Below the pieces are notes generated by a model. That model saw nothing but the letters and a program-made list of their open reading frames with translations, had not been told where the DNA came from and ran no database searches. Positions 17,657-26,732 of a stretch of 39,617 bases of DNA are shown here, in pieces. Numbering within the stretch: position 1 is the first letter of the stretch; the number at the start of each line of letters is the position of its first letter. The position numbers and the translations under genes were made by a program. The stretch comes from Sulfuritalea sp. (lineage in GTDB: Bacteria; Pseudomonadota; Gammaproteobacteria; Burkholderiales; Rhodocyclaceae): the NCBI GenBank assembly GCA_018333815.1, contig JAGXSN010000064.1, positions 1 through 39,617 of the forward strand, in the 5' to 3' direction.

Positions 17657-20332
17657 TCAAACGATGTGACGCGGCTTCAGGCTCATGCGGCTCAGGTCGG
17701 TCTTGTATTCCGACTCGCCCACCTTGGTCAGCGTGCCGCGGCCGAGCTTATAGCGGTAGTTGTTGGTGACCGGGTCGGGCACGGCCGACACCACCGCGTT
17801 CGCCATCGACTTCGGCGTGTTGAAGTTCGACTGGGTGATCCCCTCCTTCATCTCGTCCGAGACGATGGCCACCGCCCTGAACTTGCCCGCCGTCGTCTTG
17901 ATGTGGCCTTCCTTCAGCAGATTGTTGAAGTTGAGGTCGGCGTCGAGCACGCCCTGCGGCTGGCCAGTCTGGACATAGACGGTGTCATTGACGATTTCTA
18001 CCCAGTCGCCCGATTCGATTCCCCGCTTTTTGGCGTCGTTCGGGTGGATCAGGATGAAGTTGTCGGGCCAGCGCTGGTGCAGGTAGGGCTTGCGACGGTC
18101 ATCGAAGGCCGACTGCCAGGTCTCGTTCACCCGGCCGTTGGTCACCCACAGCTCGTCTTTCTCGGTGCGCGGCTTGACGGCGTCGAAGAACTGGATCCAG
18201 CCGGGGAACTTCCACGGGGTCTTGAGCAGGATCGCCTTGCCGGTGAACGTGTTGAAACTGTGGAGAAAATGGCCGTGCACCTCGCTGCCTTCCATTTCTC
18301 CCCAGTCGTTGGCGGGGTCGTGCAGGCGCTGGGTGCCGACGAGCTTGCCCTCCTTCACCCGGATCGGGGTCTGGATGCCGGTGGTGCCCAGGGAGCGCAG
18401 CAACTCGTGCCCCTTCAGGCCCCGGCTCTTCGCCATCTGGACGAGCGGTTCGTAATTGAGCACGCCGCCGCGACCGAAGCGGGCCGCTTCCTCGAAGACG
18501 TCGTTGGAGGTCTTCCACGAGTAACTGCCGTCGACGGTGAAACCCATCTTGTCGGCGAACTTCATCACCGCCCACCAGTCCGGCCTGGCCTCGCCCGGTG
18601 GGTCGTAGAACCGGGAATAGAGGCGCAGGCGGCGCTCGGAGTTGCAGCGGGTGAGGTCGTCCTCGCCCCAGGTGGCGGCCGGCAGCACAAAGTCGGCGAA
18701 CTCGGTGCCGACCGGCTCGCAGGGATAGATGTCGGAATCGACCATCACCATGCCGCCCGAATCGACGCGCCGCTTCAGGGTCTGGAAAATCGCCGCGCGG
18801 TCGAGACTGGTGATCTGGTGCGGGCTGCCGTTGGTCAGCTCCCTCATTCTCGCGCCGAGGGCGTCGGAGGCCATCATCGCCGCCACCCAGGTGGTGCCGA
18901 ACACCCAGGCGAACTTGATCTCGCCCACCATCAGCCAGCGATCCAGGTTGAAATCCTTCTTGCGCCGTCCCGGATATTTCTCGGGGGAAAGCCAGCCGGA
19001 GCCGCCGCCGGCGCCCATCCAGCCGCGCTGGTGGCCGCCGCCGCGCGAGATCATGCGGCCGGGGCGGTTGCCCGAGCCGCAGATCAGGCCCAGCGCCGCG
19101 AAGGAAGCGGTGTTCATGTAATTGTTCGACCAGTAGTTGCCCTTCTCGCACATGAAGGAGGCCTTCGGCCGCTGGCCATTTACGGGCTTGGCGAGCCATT
19201 CGGCGGCGAGGCGGATCTTCTCGGCCGGGATGCCGGTGATCTGGGCCGCGACCTCGAGCTTGGACTCCTCCTGCGCGACGATGAATTTCCGATAGTCCTC
19301 CCAGTCGCTTTGCCAGGCGCCCCAAGTGGTGCGCCACTGCCAGCCGGTGTTGCGGGTGCCGCGGCCGTAACCGGAATCCACCTCCCAGGGTTTGGCGATC
19401 CAGCGGTCGATGAACTCCTGATCCTGCCAGCCGTTTTCGATGATGATGCGCGCCAGGGCCAGGTGCAGCACCGTGTCGGTGCCGACATTGATCGGCAGCC
19501 ACATCCCGCGATTGTTCGCTTCGGCCCACGCCACGCCCACGGTCTTGTGGGGTGTGACGAAAATCAGCTTGGCGTCGCCGGGCATCATCCACTGGGTGAA
19601 CAGCGTGGTCTTGGTTTCATACGGATCGACGCCGGAGAGGAAACCCACGTCGGCCAGGCGCCAATCCTCGTAGCAGGACGAAAACGAGTCGATGCCGGCA
19701 TCGTCCATGCCGGTCGCGTCGTTGGTGGCGGCGCACTTGTCGTGCGGCGCGACGGACGGCGTGCCGATGCTGGTCATCGCCAGCTTGGTGATGGCGTAGG
19801 TGTTCTCGAAATACTGGTAGGAATACATTTTTACCGCCCAGCTGTGCTCGCCGTGCTGGGTCAGCACGTATTTCGAGATGTCGGCCATCGCCTCGGTTGC
19901 CAGATCCCACGAGACGCGCGTGAGTTTTCCATTGACGCGGATCATGGGGTGGAGCAGCCGCTCGCGCGTCGGGGTGTCCGGGTTGTAGCACTTCTGGCCC
20001 AGCGTGCCGCCGCGGATCGAATGGTCGCCGCCGACGTTGACCACCTTCGTGTCCTTGTCGGGCACGATCACGACGTGGTGCGGTTTGCCCCGATGGGTGA
20101 CGATGTTGTGCTGGGTCGGACTGATCCAGGCGGTCATCATGTTCGGGTGGGGAAAATCGGTCTTCAGGGCGTTCTGGCTCGCAGCCATGCCCCCTTCCCG
20201 GCCGACCGGCCAGCGATAAACCTTGTAGCCGCAGGCGATGGTGCAGTAGTCGCAGGCGGTGGTCAGCACCTCGGCATCACGGGGCGGCAGGGGGATGCGG
20301 TCCGCGGGAATGAAACGTTCGCTCTTGCTCAT
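17657..20332 (-). CDS. idrA: AioA-like molybdopterin oxidoreductase, candidate iodate reductase catalytic subunit
   Basis: An 891-residue DMSO-reductase superfamily protein on the arsenite oxidase AioA branch. The N-terminal Fe-S motif is C27-x2-C30-x3-C34, and the end SLKPRHIV resembles the AioA terminus. By my alignment from memory, the AioA fourth cluster position (Ser) is not serine here, and a nearby C115 is available. Of the AioA arsenite pocket, the Arg and His in RGGGHQRG are kept. The pair equivalent to AioA His195 and Glu203 is replaced around NDATGMDDAGIDSFSS. It has no signal peptide, so it should travel to the periplasm with the Tat-borne Rieske subunit. Together with two di-haem peroxidase genes this matches iodate reductase rather than arsenite oxidase. 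The start has GAGGAG upstream. Confidence 0.8.
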   Translation of the reverse strand: MSKSERFIPADRIPLPPRDAEVLTTACDYCTIACGYKVYRWPVGREGGMAASQNALKTDFPHPNMMTAWISPTQHNIVTHRGKPHHVVIVPDKDTKVVNVGGDHSIRGGTLGQKCYNPDTPTRERLLHPMIRVNGKLTRVSWDLATEAMADISKYVLTQHGEHSWAVKMYSYQYFENTYAITKLAMTSIGTPSVAPHDKCAATNDATGMDDAGIDSFSSCYEDWRLADVGFLSGVDPYETKTTLFTQWMMPGDAKLIFVTPHKTVGVAWAEANNRGMWLPINVGTDTVLHLALARIIIENGWQDQEFIDRWIAKPWEVDSGYGRGTRNTGWQWRTTWGAWQSDWEDYRKFIVAQEESKLEVAAQITGIPAEKIRLAAEWLAKPVNGQRPKASFMCEKGNYWSNNYMNTASFAALGLICGSGNRPGRMISRGGGHQRGWMGAGGGSGWLSPEKYPGRRKKDFNLDRWLMVGEIKFAWVFGTTWVAAMMASDALGARMRELTNGSPHQITSLDRAAIFQTLKRRVDSGGMVMVDSDIYPCEPVGTEFADFVLPAATWGEDDLTRCNSERRLRLYSRFYDPPGEARPDWWAVMKFADKMGFTVDGSYSWKTSNDVFEEAARFGRGGVLNYEPLVQMAKSRGLKGHELLRSLGTTGIQTPIRVKEGKLVGTQRLHDPANDWGEMEGSEVHGHFLHSFNTFTGKAILLKTPWKFPGWIQFFDAVKPRTEKDELWVTNGRVNETWQSAFDDRRKPYLHQRWPDNFILIHPNDAKKRGIESGDWVEIVNDTVYVQTGQPQGVLDADLNFNNLLKEGHIKTTAGKFRAVAIVSDEMKEGITQSNFNTPKSMANAVVSAVPDPVTNNYRYKLGRGTLTKVGESEYKTDLSRMSLKPRHIV

Positions 20333-20343
20333 GTCTTCTCTCC

Positions 20344-20919
20344 TCAAGCCCGTTTGGCGGTCATGGCGGCATAGCCATACACGAGGCCTTGCACGCCGAC
20401 GGCGTAGATGTCGTCGCCCTGCACCTCCAGCACGATCTGCGGCAGGCTTGCGGTGGCCTGGCCCGAAATCACCATGCCGTAACGTGTCAGGTCGAAGGTG
20501 GTCAGATGCAGCGGACAGGGGCCGAGCGCCTGATGGGCGTCCTTGTAGGTGCCGTCCAGCGGCCCGCCCATGTGCGGACACTGCTGGTTGAACGCCACGA
20601 TGTCGCGCTCGGGGCCGCTGCCGCCACCGGCCCGGACGCCGAGTTTGACGAGGACGTTACGCACGTTCGGGTAGGGATAGTTGAAATTGACCGGCGCCCC
20701 CTTTTTCAGGGCGGACAGGCTGCCGATCTTCACTTTCGGGTAGCTGGCCCGCAGGGCATGCAGGGGCGCGGCCATGAGCTCGCCAGGCAAGCCGACGGCG
20801 GCCAGCGTCACCATCGCTCCGCCGGCCAGCAGGAACTGCCGGCGGCTCATGCACTGACGATCTCTCTCATGCTCGGGGTCGGGGCGTTCGGCGTGCGCCT
20901 GAATGGTTTTTTCAGTCAT
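20344..20919 (-). CDS. idrB: Rieske iron-sulfur subunit with Tat signal, candidate IdrB
   Basis: A 191-residue Rieske protein. The twin-arginine motif SRRQFLLAGG (R26-R27) and following hydrophobic stretch make a Tat signal, consistent with export of a folded complex. The [2Fe-2S] ligands are C114 and H116 (CPHMGG) and C135 and H138 (CPLH). The short two-box form matches the small subunits of arsenite oxidase and iodate reductase. It should pass electrons from a cytochrome c to the molybdenum subunit. It lies 11 bases upstream of the IdrA-like gene, the B-A order also known for aioBA. Confidence 0.85.
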   Translation of the reverse strand: MTEKTIQAHAERPDPEHERDRQCMSRRQFLLAGGAMVTLAAVGLPGELMAAPLHALRASYPKVKIGSLSALKKGAPVNFNYPYPNVRNVLVKLGVRAGGGSGPERDIVAFNQQCPHMGGPLDGTYKDAHQALGPCPLHLTTFDLTRYGMVISGQATASLPQIVLEVQGDDIYAVGVQGLVYGYAAMTAKRA

Positions 20920-20931
20920 CTTGAGTCTCCT

Positions 20932-22071
20932 TTATTTCAGGGTCATTGCCGGCGCAGCGGGAGGTGGAAGGGGCTGGTAATCGCCGGGCAGCTTCGGGTC
21001 GTCGTGGATCAGCGGCTCGTCCATCGACAGGGCCTCGAGGAAGGCGATCAGCTCCTTCTTCTCCTGCACGGAGAGCTTCAGGGGCTTGACCAGCGGGCTC
21101 TTGTTCTGCACCGTGCCACCGCCCTTGTCGTAGAAATCGACCACCTCGGCGAGTGTGGCGAAGATGCCGTTGTGCATGTAGGGTGCGGTGTATTTGAGTT
21201 CGCGCAGGGACGGCACGCGGAACTTGCCGATGTCACCAGGATTCTTGGTGACGAAAAACAGCCCGGCATCCCCGGTGGCGTTGCGATAGACCGCCTCCGG
21301 CACGCCTTTCTGGTAGTGCTGCCAGCGGTGCGTGACCTGGGTGAGCGGATCGTCCCGGAAACCCGGATGGGGCGGCACCCCGGTGGCGTGGAACTGCTGG
21401 TTGGAAGCGAGCGGACCGTTGTGGCACTGGATGCAGCCGGCCTTACCGTGAAAGAGCGCCATGCCCCGCTTCTGACTGGCATTGAGGGCCTGCTTGTCGC
21501 CCTTGACGAAACGGTCGAAAGGCACCTTTCCGGCATCCGAGACGACCGTTCGCTGGTAGGCGGCGACCGCACGCCAGGCGTCATTGATGCGCGGCCATTC
21601 AGTGCCGAACACCTGCCGGAATTCCGCGACGTATTCCGGCAGGAAACGCAGGCGCATCTCCATCACCGAATCGTCGCCGTTGCCGGCGACCGAGCCGCCG
21701 GCGGCGGCAGGGGCCTGAGCCTCGAGGCTGGTCACCGAACCCTCCCAGAATAGCTTGTTGTAGTAGGCCGAGTTCAGGATCGTCTGGGAGTTGCGCCAGT
21801 GCTTGGTGCCGGGATAGCCGCGCGAGAGTTGCCCGCCGTCGCCCCAGCCCAGTGCGGGCAGGTGGCAGGAAACGCAGGGCATCGAGTTGTCGCCGGAAAG
21901 CCGGTTCTCCCAGAAAATCTTTTTCCCGAGGGCGATCTTCTCCGGCGTGTTCGGGTTGTCCTGCGGGATCGGCGGCGGCGGCAGCGGGCCGAGCCTCGGA
22001 TACTTGTCGGCGGCGGCGGCCGAACAGGCCAGCAGGAGCGCGCCGGTCAAAAGGGTGCAGCGAAGTTTCAT
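20932..22071 (-). CDS. Di-haem cytochrome c peroxidase family protein, second of pair
   Basis: A 379-residue periplasmic CcpA/MauG-family protein with two haem motifs, CVSCH (C66, C69, H70) and CIQCH (C213, C216, H217). FRVPSLRELKYTAPYMHNGIF is the family's C-terminal signature. The leader ends LLLAC at residues 12-16, which can be read as a lipobox, so it may be a lipoprotein rather than a soluble periplasmic enzyme; this is uncertain. In iodate reducers the two peroxidases IdrP1 and IdrP2 are thought to remove the peroxide or reactive product released by IdrA. I cannot tell which of the two this is. Good GAGGAG ribosome site; 12 bases before the Rieske gene. Confidence 0.87.
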   Translation of the reverse strand: MKLRCTLLTGALLLACSAAAADKYPRLGPLPPPPIPQDNPNTPEKIALGKKIFWENRLSGDNSMPCVSCHLPALGWGDGGQLSRGYPGTKHWRNSQTILNSAYYNKLFWEGSVTSLEAQAPAAAGGSVAGNGDDSVMEMRLRFLPEYVAEFRQVFGTEWPRINDAWRAVAAYQRTVVSDAGKVPFDRFVKGDKQALNASQKRGMALFHGKAGCIQCHNGPLASNQQFHATGVPPHPGFRDDPLTQVTHRWQHYQKGVPEAVYRNATGDAGLFFVTKNPGDIGKFRVPSLRELKYTAPYMHNGIFATLAEVVDFYDKGGGTVQNKSPLVKPLKLSVQEKKELIAFLEALSMDEPLIHDDPKLPGDYQPLPPPAAPAMTLK

Positions 22072-22081
22072 GTTCGGCTCC

Positions 22082-23170
22082 TCAGTTCTTGCCGTAGGCG
22101 GTCCAGACCTGCAGGTCGGGCTGGCCGGGATCCTTGACGATGACGGGGTCGCCCGAGAGCGACAGCAGGAAGGACTTGATCGCCTGTTTCTCGGCGGACG
22201 ACAGACTCAGCGGCTTCAGCGCCGAACCGCCCCCGCCGCCCCTGTCGTAGAAGTCGATGACTTCATCGAGGGTCGAGAACACGCCGTTGTGCATGTAGGG
22301 CGCGGTGTATTTCAGGTCGCGCAGCTGGGCGGTCCTGAACTTGCCCAGGTCGCGCTTGTTCTTGCTGATGGCATAGTGACCGACATCGGTGCGGGCGTTC
22401 ATGTAATTGGGCATGCCGGAAGTCGAGTAATGCCGCAGCATGGTGATGGTGCGCAGCGGATTCTTCAGCACCTCCGGGTGTTCGGGCACGCCGGTGCGAT
22501 GCAGATTGCCGTCCGATCCGATCGGGCCGTGATGACAAGCCACGCAGCCGGCCTTGCCCCGAAACAGCGCATAGCCGTTCTTCTGCTCGGCGGTGAGCGC
22601 GTTTTCATCGCCCTTTTTGAACCGGTCGAAAGGCGCGTTGACGGTTTCGAGCGTGCGGATGAACTCGCCGATGGCGCTATAGACACGCATGCCGTTGATG
22701 TCGTCCTTGCGCCATTTCGCCCACATTTCCCGGTATTCCGGCACCTGCTTGAGGCGCTCCTGCATCAGGCGCGAATCCATGTTCATGGTGTGCGACTCGG
22801 TGATCATGTCGCGCGCCAGGGTGCCGGCGTCGGCGCCGTCCAGTCGCCCGTCCCAGAGGAAACGCCGTTGGTGTCTGGCATTGAGCACCGTGGGCGCGTT
22901 GCGGAAATACTCCATCGACGGATAACCGGTCGACAGCGCCTGGCCGTCGCCCCAGCCCTTCTCGGGATTGTGGCAAGTCGCGCAGGACACGCCCCAGTCG
23001 CCGGAAAGTCGATTGTCGAAGTAGAAATACCTGCCCAACTCGATCATCGCGGCATTGCCCGGCTTGCTTTCCGGCATCGGCGCGAGATCGGGGCCGCTGC
23101 CTTGCGCCTGGGCCCCGCCCACGACGGCGACGAGACCCGCGGCCACGAGCGTCCTGCAAAATGCGTGCAT
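22082..23170 (-). CDS. Di-haem cytochrome c peroxidase family protein, first of pair
   Basis: A 362-residue periplasmic di-haem peroxidase with a Sec signal (cut likely after A22, GGAQA). Haem sites are CATCH (C63, C66, H67) and CVACH (C209, C212, H213), with FRTAQLRDLKYTAPYMHNGVF near the end. It shares overall layout with the next gene, so the two are probably ancient paralogues. It is the first gene of the operon, behind a sigma-54 promoter and an AGGAGG ribosome site. Candidate IdrP1 or IdrP2; on its own it would be called cytochrome c peroxidase. Confidence 0.88.
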   Translation of the reverse strand: MHAFCRTLVAAGLVAVVGGAQAQGSGPDLAPMPESKPGNAAMIELGRYFYFDNRLSGDWGVSCATCHNPEKGWGDGQALSTGYPSMEYFRNAPTVLNARHQRRFLWDGRLDGADAGTLARDMITESHTMNMDSRLMQERLKQVPEYREMWAKWRKDDINGMRVYSAIGEFIRTLETVNAPFDRFKKGDENALTAEQKNGYALFRGKAGCVACHHGPIGSDGNLHRTGVPEHPEVLKNPLRTITMLRHYSTSGMPNYMNARTDVGHYAISKNKRDLGKFRTAQLRDLKYTAPYMHNGVFSTLDEVIDFYDRGGGGGSALKPLSLSSAEKQAIKSFLLSLSGDPVIVKDPGQPDLQVWTAYGKN

Positions 23171-23221
23171 GAAGTCCTCCTGTAGGCTCCGCGCGGGACG
23201 ATCCCGCGCTGGACCCCTTCA

Positions 23222-23238
23222 CGCACAGGCCGTGCCAG
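23222..23238 (-). promoter_or_regulatory. Sigma-54 (-24/-12) promoter of the idr-like operon
   Basis: The minus strand reads CTGGCACGGCCTGTGCG, which fits the sigma-54 consensus YTGGCACGRNNNTTGCW at all but two of the fixed positions and keeps the invariant GG and GC pairs at correct spacing. It lies about 50 bases before the first peroxidase ATG. An NtrC-type activator is encoded immediately upstream. Basis: seen in sequence against an established consensus. Confidence 0.75.
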
Positions 23239-23244
23239 CCCGGA

Positions 23245-23267
23245 AAAGTCGGCGCTGGCGGGACGGC
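23245..23267 (+). repeat. Dispersed 23-base repeat, copy F (23/23), idr control region
   Basis: Perfect match. It lies exactly between the predicted sigma-54 -24 element and the TGACC palindromes, so it forms part of the loop between activator and promoter. Confidence 0.8.
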
Positions 23268-23270
23268 AGC

Positions 23271-23319
23271 GGTCACAAACTGACCGAAAATCCCAATCCT
23301 GACCGGTCAGGAAGTGACC
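23271..23319. promoter_or_regulatory. Cluster of TGACC palindromes, candidate enhancer sites
   Basis: Three related sites occur in 49 bases. GGTCA-caaac-TGACC lies at 23271-23285, the perfect 14-base palindrome CCTGACCGGTCAGG at 23298-23311, and a half site TGACC at 23315-23319. They lie 33 to 81 bases upstream of the -24 element of the predicted sigma-54 promoter, a suitable place for an activator. The neighbouring NtrC-type regulator is the obvious candidate to bind them. Confidence 0.6.
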
Positions 23320-23322
23320 GGG

Positions 23323-24690
23323 TTACTCGACATCGGCCTCACCGGCCTCGCGCAGCTTGTTGCGCAGGGTCAGCCGGGTGATGCCGAGGATTTCGGCAGC
23401 ACGTGTCTTGTTTCCCGCACACTGGGCCATGATGCGCCGGATGTGGGCGAGTTCGACGGCGGCAAGCGTGGCCGGCGGAACATCGGCTGAGAACAAAAAA
23501 ATCGGCGCTGGCGGGACGGCGCCCGATATTTCCGCCGGGAGCTGACCGGCCGACAACGCGCCGTTTTCGCACAGGATCACCGCCCGCTCGATCACGTTAC
23601 GCAGCTCGCGCACGTTGCCGGGCCACGCATACGCCGCCAGCAGGCCCTGGACATCGGCGGGCAGTTCGGGGGGCGCGATGCCCATCGCGCGCGCGCTGGC
23701 GAGTACGAATTCACGGGCCAGCGGGGGAATGTCGTCGCGTCGGGCGCGCAGGGGAGGCACCTCGATGGCGCCGACGTTGAGGCGGTAATACAGGTCCTCG
23801 CGGAACGTCCCGACCTTGACCATTTCCGGCAGGTTGCGGTGGGTGGCCGCGACGAAGCGCACGTCGACCTGGATCTCGCGGCTGCCGCCGACGCGCCGGA
23901 AACTTTGGGTTTCCAGCACGCGCAGCAACTTGGGCTGCAAGGCGAGCGACAAATCGCCGATCTCGTCGAGGAAGAGCGTCCCGCCGTCGGAAAGTTCGAG
24001 CAGGCCGCGCTTTTGCTGCTTCGCGTCGGTGAAGGCCCCCTTCTCGTGGCCGAACAATTCGGACTCCATCAGACCCTCGGGCAGGGCCGAGCAGTTGAGC
24101 GTCACCCACGGCCCGGCGGCACGCGAAGACTGGCAGTGGATGGCCCGCGCGACACGCTCCTTGCCCGAGCCCGACTCGCCATGGATCAGCACCGGCACGC
24201 GCGACGCTGCGGCGATCTTCTGGGTCACGCGCATCAATTCGCGGCAGGCCGGACTTTCGCCCGACAGCCCCTCATGAGTGCAGGCGCCGGATTGGGCGCG
24301 CCGCCAGGCGACCTCGCGGCGCAGCGAACGCGTTTCGAAGGCGCGGGCGACGAGTTCGCGCAGATCTTCGAGATCGAAGGGTTTGTTGATGTAGTCGTAG
24401 GCGCCGGCCTTGAGGGCGGCCACCGCCGTGCGGACTTCGGGAAAGGCCGTCATCATCACCAGCAGGGCCTCGTCGTCGATCTCGCGCAGGCTGCCGATCA
24501 GCCCCAGGCCGTCGCCATCGGGCAGGCGCAGATCGAGCAGGACCAGCCCGTAGCGCCGCTGGCGGGCGAGCGCCAGCGCAGCGGCGACCGTTTCGGCGGC
24601 ATCGACGGCAAACCCCAGACGGCCGAGAAAGCTGGCCAGGGCAATACGCAAGGTCGCGTCGTCTTCGACGATGAGGATGGCTTCGTTCAT
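23323..24690 (-). CDS. NtrC-type sigma-54 response regulator
   Basis: A 455-residue regulator with three domains: receiver (residues 1-120, phosphoacceptor D53 in LLDLRLPDG), AAA+ ATPase (about 140-375) and a Fis-type helix-turn-helix at the C-terminus ([22 protein letters not shown]). Walker A is GESGSGKE at 171-178 and Walker B is [11 protein letters not shown]. The sigma-54 contact loop is GAFTDA at 218-223, a variant of GAFTGA also seen in other activators. A repeat copy encodes AVPPAPIF in the linker before the DNA-binding domain. Overlap with the sensor kinase gene (ATGA) and the downstream sigma-54 promoter make it the likely activator of the idr-like operon, comparable to AioR in arsenite oxidisers. 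Confidence 0.93.
   Translation of the reverse strand: MNEAILIVEDDATLRIALASFLGRLGFAVDAAETVAAALALARQRRYGLVLLDLRLPDGDGLGLIGSLREIDDEALLVMMTAFPEVRTAVAALKAGAYDYINKPFDLEDLRELVARAFETRSLRREVAWRRAQSGACTHEGLSGESPACRELMRVTQKIAAASRVPVLIHGESGSGKERVARAIHCQSSRAAGPWVTLNCSALPEGLMESELFGHEKGAFTDAKQQKRGLLELSDGGTLFLDEIGDLSLALQPKLLRVLETQSFRRVGGSREIQVDVRFVAATHRNLPEMVKVGTFREDLYYRLNVGAIEVPPLRARRDDIPPLAREFVLASARAMGIAPPELPADVQGLLAAYAWPGNVRELRNVIERAVILCENGALSAGQLPAEISGAVPPAPIFLFSADVPPATLAAVELAHIRRIMAQCAGNKTRAAEILGITRLTLRNKLREAGEADVE
23498..23520 (+). repeat. Dispersed 23-base repeat, copy G (22/23), in regulator gene
   Basis: One mismatch. It runs antisense to the NtrC-type gene and encodes AVPPAPIF in the interdomain linker. 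It lies 230 bases from copy F in the same orientation. Confidence 0.75.
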
Positions 24691-26675
24691 GGGCCGGTGG
24701 CGGCAGGAGCAGGCCAGCGCAATGCGAAGCAGGAACCTTGCCCGACGACGCTCTCAACCGTCAGCGTCGCGCCGTGCGCCTGGGCGATCTTGCGCACGAT
24801 GGCCAAGCCCAGCCCGGTGCCGTCGGCGCGCGTGGTAAAAAATGGATCGAAGATGCGCGCCTGGACTTCCGGGGCCATGCCCACGCCCGTGTCGCGCACC
24901 GCGATCGTCACCGCATCGTCCGGCCCGGTTTTGGCCGTGATCGTCAGGCGACCGCCGGCGGGCATCGCATGCACCGCATTTACGGCCAGGTTGAGCAGCA
25001 CCTGCTTGATCTGGGCCAGGTCTGCCCGCACCACCAGCGTCGGCGGAATGTCGGTGGCGATCTCGACGCCGTGGGTGCGGGCTTCCTTGCGGAGCCAGAA
25101 CAGGACATCGGCGACGACTTCCGCCAGCGCCACGTCAACGGGTTTTGCCGTCTGCGGGGCCGCGAAGCCGTGAAAACTTCGGAGAAAATCGGCCAGCCGG
25201 TCGGTTTCGGCTTCGAGACGCTCGAGCGCCTCGGCCACGCCCCGGGGCAAGTCCTCCTCATATTGCAGCGCCTGGGTCACCGCCTTCATGCCGGCCAGCG
25301 GATTGCCGATCTCGTGGGCGATGCCCATGGTCAATTCGCCCAGCGTCGCGAGTTTTTCCATCTGGAACATCTGGCGGTCGAGCTCGCGGCGTTCATCCTG
25401 CTCGCGCTCGAGCTCTGCGGTACGGGCGCGCACCTCGTCCTCGAGCCGGTCGCGGTGCGCGGCCAGCGACTCGACCAGCAGCCGGATTCTTTCGGCCATC
25501 GCGTTGAACTTCTCGCCCAGGGCCGCGATCTCGTCATGCCCGCGAACCTCCACGCGATGCGAGAAGTCGCCCGCCGCGATGGCCTCGGATTCCCGACTCA
25601 GCGCATCCAGCGGTCCCAGCAGCCGACGCGTGATGGCATAGCCGCCCAGCGCCGTCGCCAGCAGGCAGATAGCCAGAATCGCATAGAGGGCGTGCAGGTT
25701 GAAGACCGACATGAACAGCTTTTCCTCGGGGACGCCGATGGCGATCACCCATTGCAGGCGCTCCTCGGCCGGATAGGCCGCGCCGAAACGGATCGTTGCA
25801 TGGGCGATGATGGATTCGGCCGCCGCCAGCGCGCCATCCTTCTCAGCCAGCAACTGACCGACCGCCGCCTCGCCGAATTGCCCGACCAGGCTGCTCACCG
25901 GCGCCATGGCAAAACCGCCCGCATCGTCGGCGGTGCGGGTCAGATAGTGGCCCGAGCGGTCGAAGAGATAGGCCGTGCCGCCCCGCATCTGGGCCATCTG
26001 GCGGATCTGGTCGAGCAGGAAGTCGGCATGGAGATTGATGATGAGGATGCCCTCATTGACGGCGCTCGGCCCGGCGCCGACCGGCGTCGCGACGCGGATC
26101 ACGGGGCGCTCGGGCAGTTCGATCCGGCCATGCTCGACATTGAGATCGAGCGGCGACACATAAAACTCGCCCGGCCTGCGTGCCATCGCCTCGCCGAAAT
26201 AGTAGCGTTCGCCCTTGTTCTGCAACTGGTCGCGGGGCACGATAAAGACGCGCCCATCCTTCTTGTCAACCCGCACGATCTCGTGCCCGTCGGCGGCGAG
26301 ATAGCGAATCTGGTAGATATGCGGATACGTCGCCGCAAGCGTCAGGTAATCGCGCTCCAGTCGGGTTGTGGCCGCATCGATGGCCTGGGGGTCCGTTTTC
26401 TGCCGGGCCTCGCGCAATTCCTCCAGCGACAGGGCGTCGGCCAGATACAGGAGTTCGGCGGCCAACTGGTCGAAGAAGCGCCCGACGCCCTGCGCGCGTA
26501 CCGCGACTTCGTGCTGCAGATGATCGAGCGTCTCGGAACGCAAGGTATGCAGCGACACGTAAATGCCGATGGCGCCGGCGATGGCCGTGGGAATCACGGC
26601 CACCAGCAGGAAGGCGAGGTAGATGCGCCGCGCCAGTCCGCGCGCGGGGGGGTTCGGGAGCATGGCAAAGATCAT
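24687..26675 (-). CDS. Membrane sensor histidine kinase with periplasmic Cache-like domain
   Basis: A 662-residue kinase. One membrane helix near residues 18-40 is followed by a periplasmic sensor of about 280 residues that looks like a double-Cache domain (for example [29 protein letters not shown] and [14 protein letters not shown]). Then come a second helix ([18 protein letters not shown]), HAMP, a coiled coil, HisKA with the phospho-histidine in [12 protein letters not shown], and a full HATPase with N, G1 and G2 boxes ([16 protein letters not shown]). It forms a two-component pair with the NtrC-type gene it overlaps. The signal might be iodate or another oxyanion; this is guesswork from context. 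ATG 26663 is an alternative start. Confidence 0.9.
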   Translation of the reverse strand: MIFAMLPNPPARGLARRIYLAFLLVAVIPTAIAGAIGIYVSLHTLRSETLDHLQHEVAVRAQGVGRFFDQLAAELLYLADALSLEELREARQKTDPQAIDAATTRLERDYLTLAATYPHIYQIRYLAADGHEIVRVDKKDGRVFIVPRDQLQNKGERYYFGEAMARRPGEFYVSPLDLNVEHGRIELPERPVIRVATPVGAGPSAVNEGILIINLHADFLLDQIRQMAQMRGGTAYLFDRSGHYLTRTADDAGGFAMAPVSSLVGQFGEAAVGQLLAEKDGALAAAESIIAHATIRFGAAYPAEERLQWVIAIGVPEEKLFMSVFNLHALYAILAICLLATALGGYAITRRLLGPLDALSRESEAIAAGDFSHRVEVRGHDEIAALGEKFNAMAERIRLLVESLAAHRDRLEDEVRARTAELEREQDERRELDRQMFQMEKLATLGELTMGIAHEIGNPLAGMKAVTQALQYEEDLPRGVAEALERLEAETDRLADFLRSFHGFAAPQTAKPVDVALAEVVADVLFWLRKEARTHGVEIATDIPPTLVVRADLAQIKQVLLNLAVNAVHAMPAGGRLTITAKTGPDDAVTIAVRDTGVGMAPEVQARIFDPFFTTRADGTGLGLAIVRKIAQAHGATLTVESVVGQGSCFALRWPAPAATGP

Positions 26676-26732
26676 AACCCCCGCCTGTCCGCGGGTGGGC
26701 GCATGGCGTTCTCGCGCGGAATGAATGCGCGA

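Noticed and set aside
17657-20332. Calling the molybdenum subunit arsenite oxidase AioA
   Set aside because: Overall similarity and the Rieske partner fit, but two di-haem peroxidases in the operon and changed pocket residues fit iodate reductase better. The arsenite reading stays as the main alternative.
17630-20374. Long plus-strand frame over the molybdenum subunit gene
   Set aside because: Shadow of a conserved 891-residue enzyme; no recognisable motifs.
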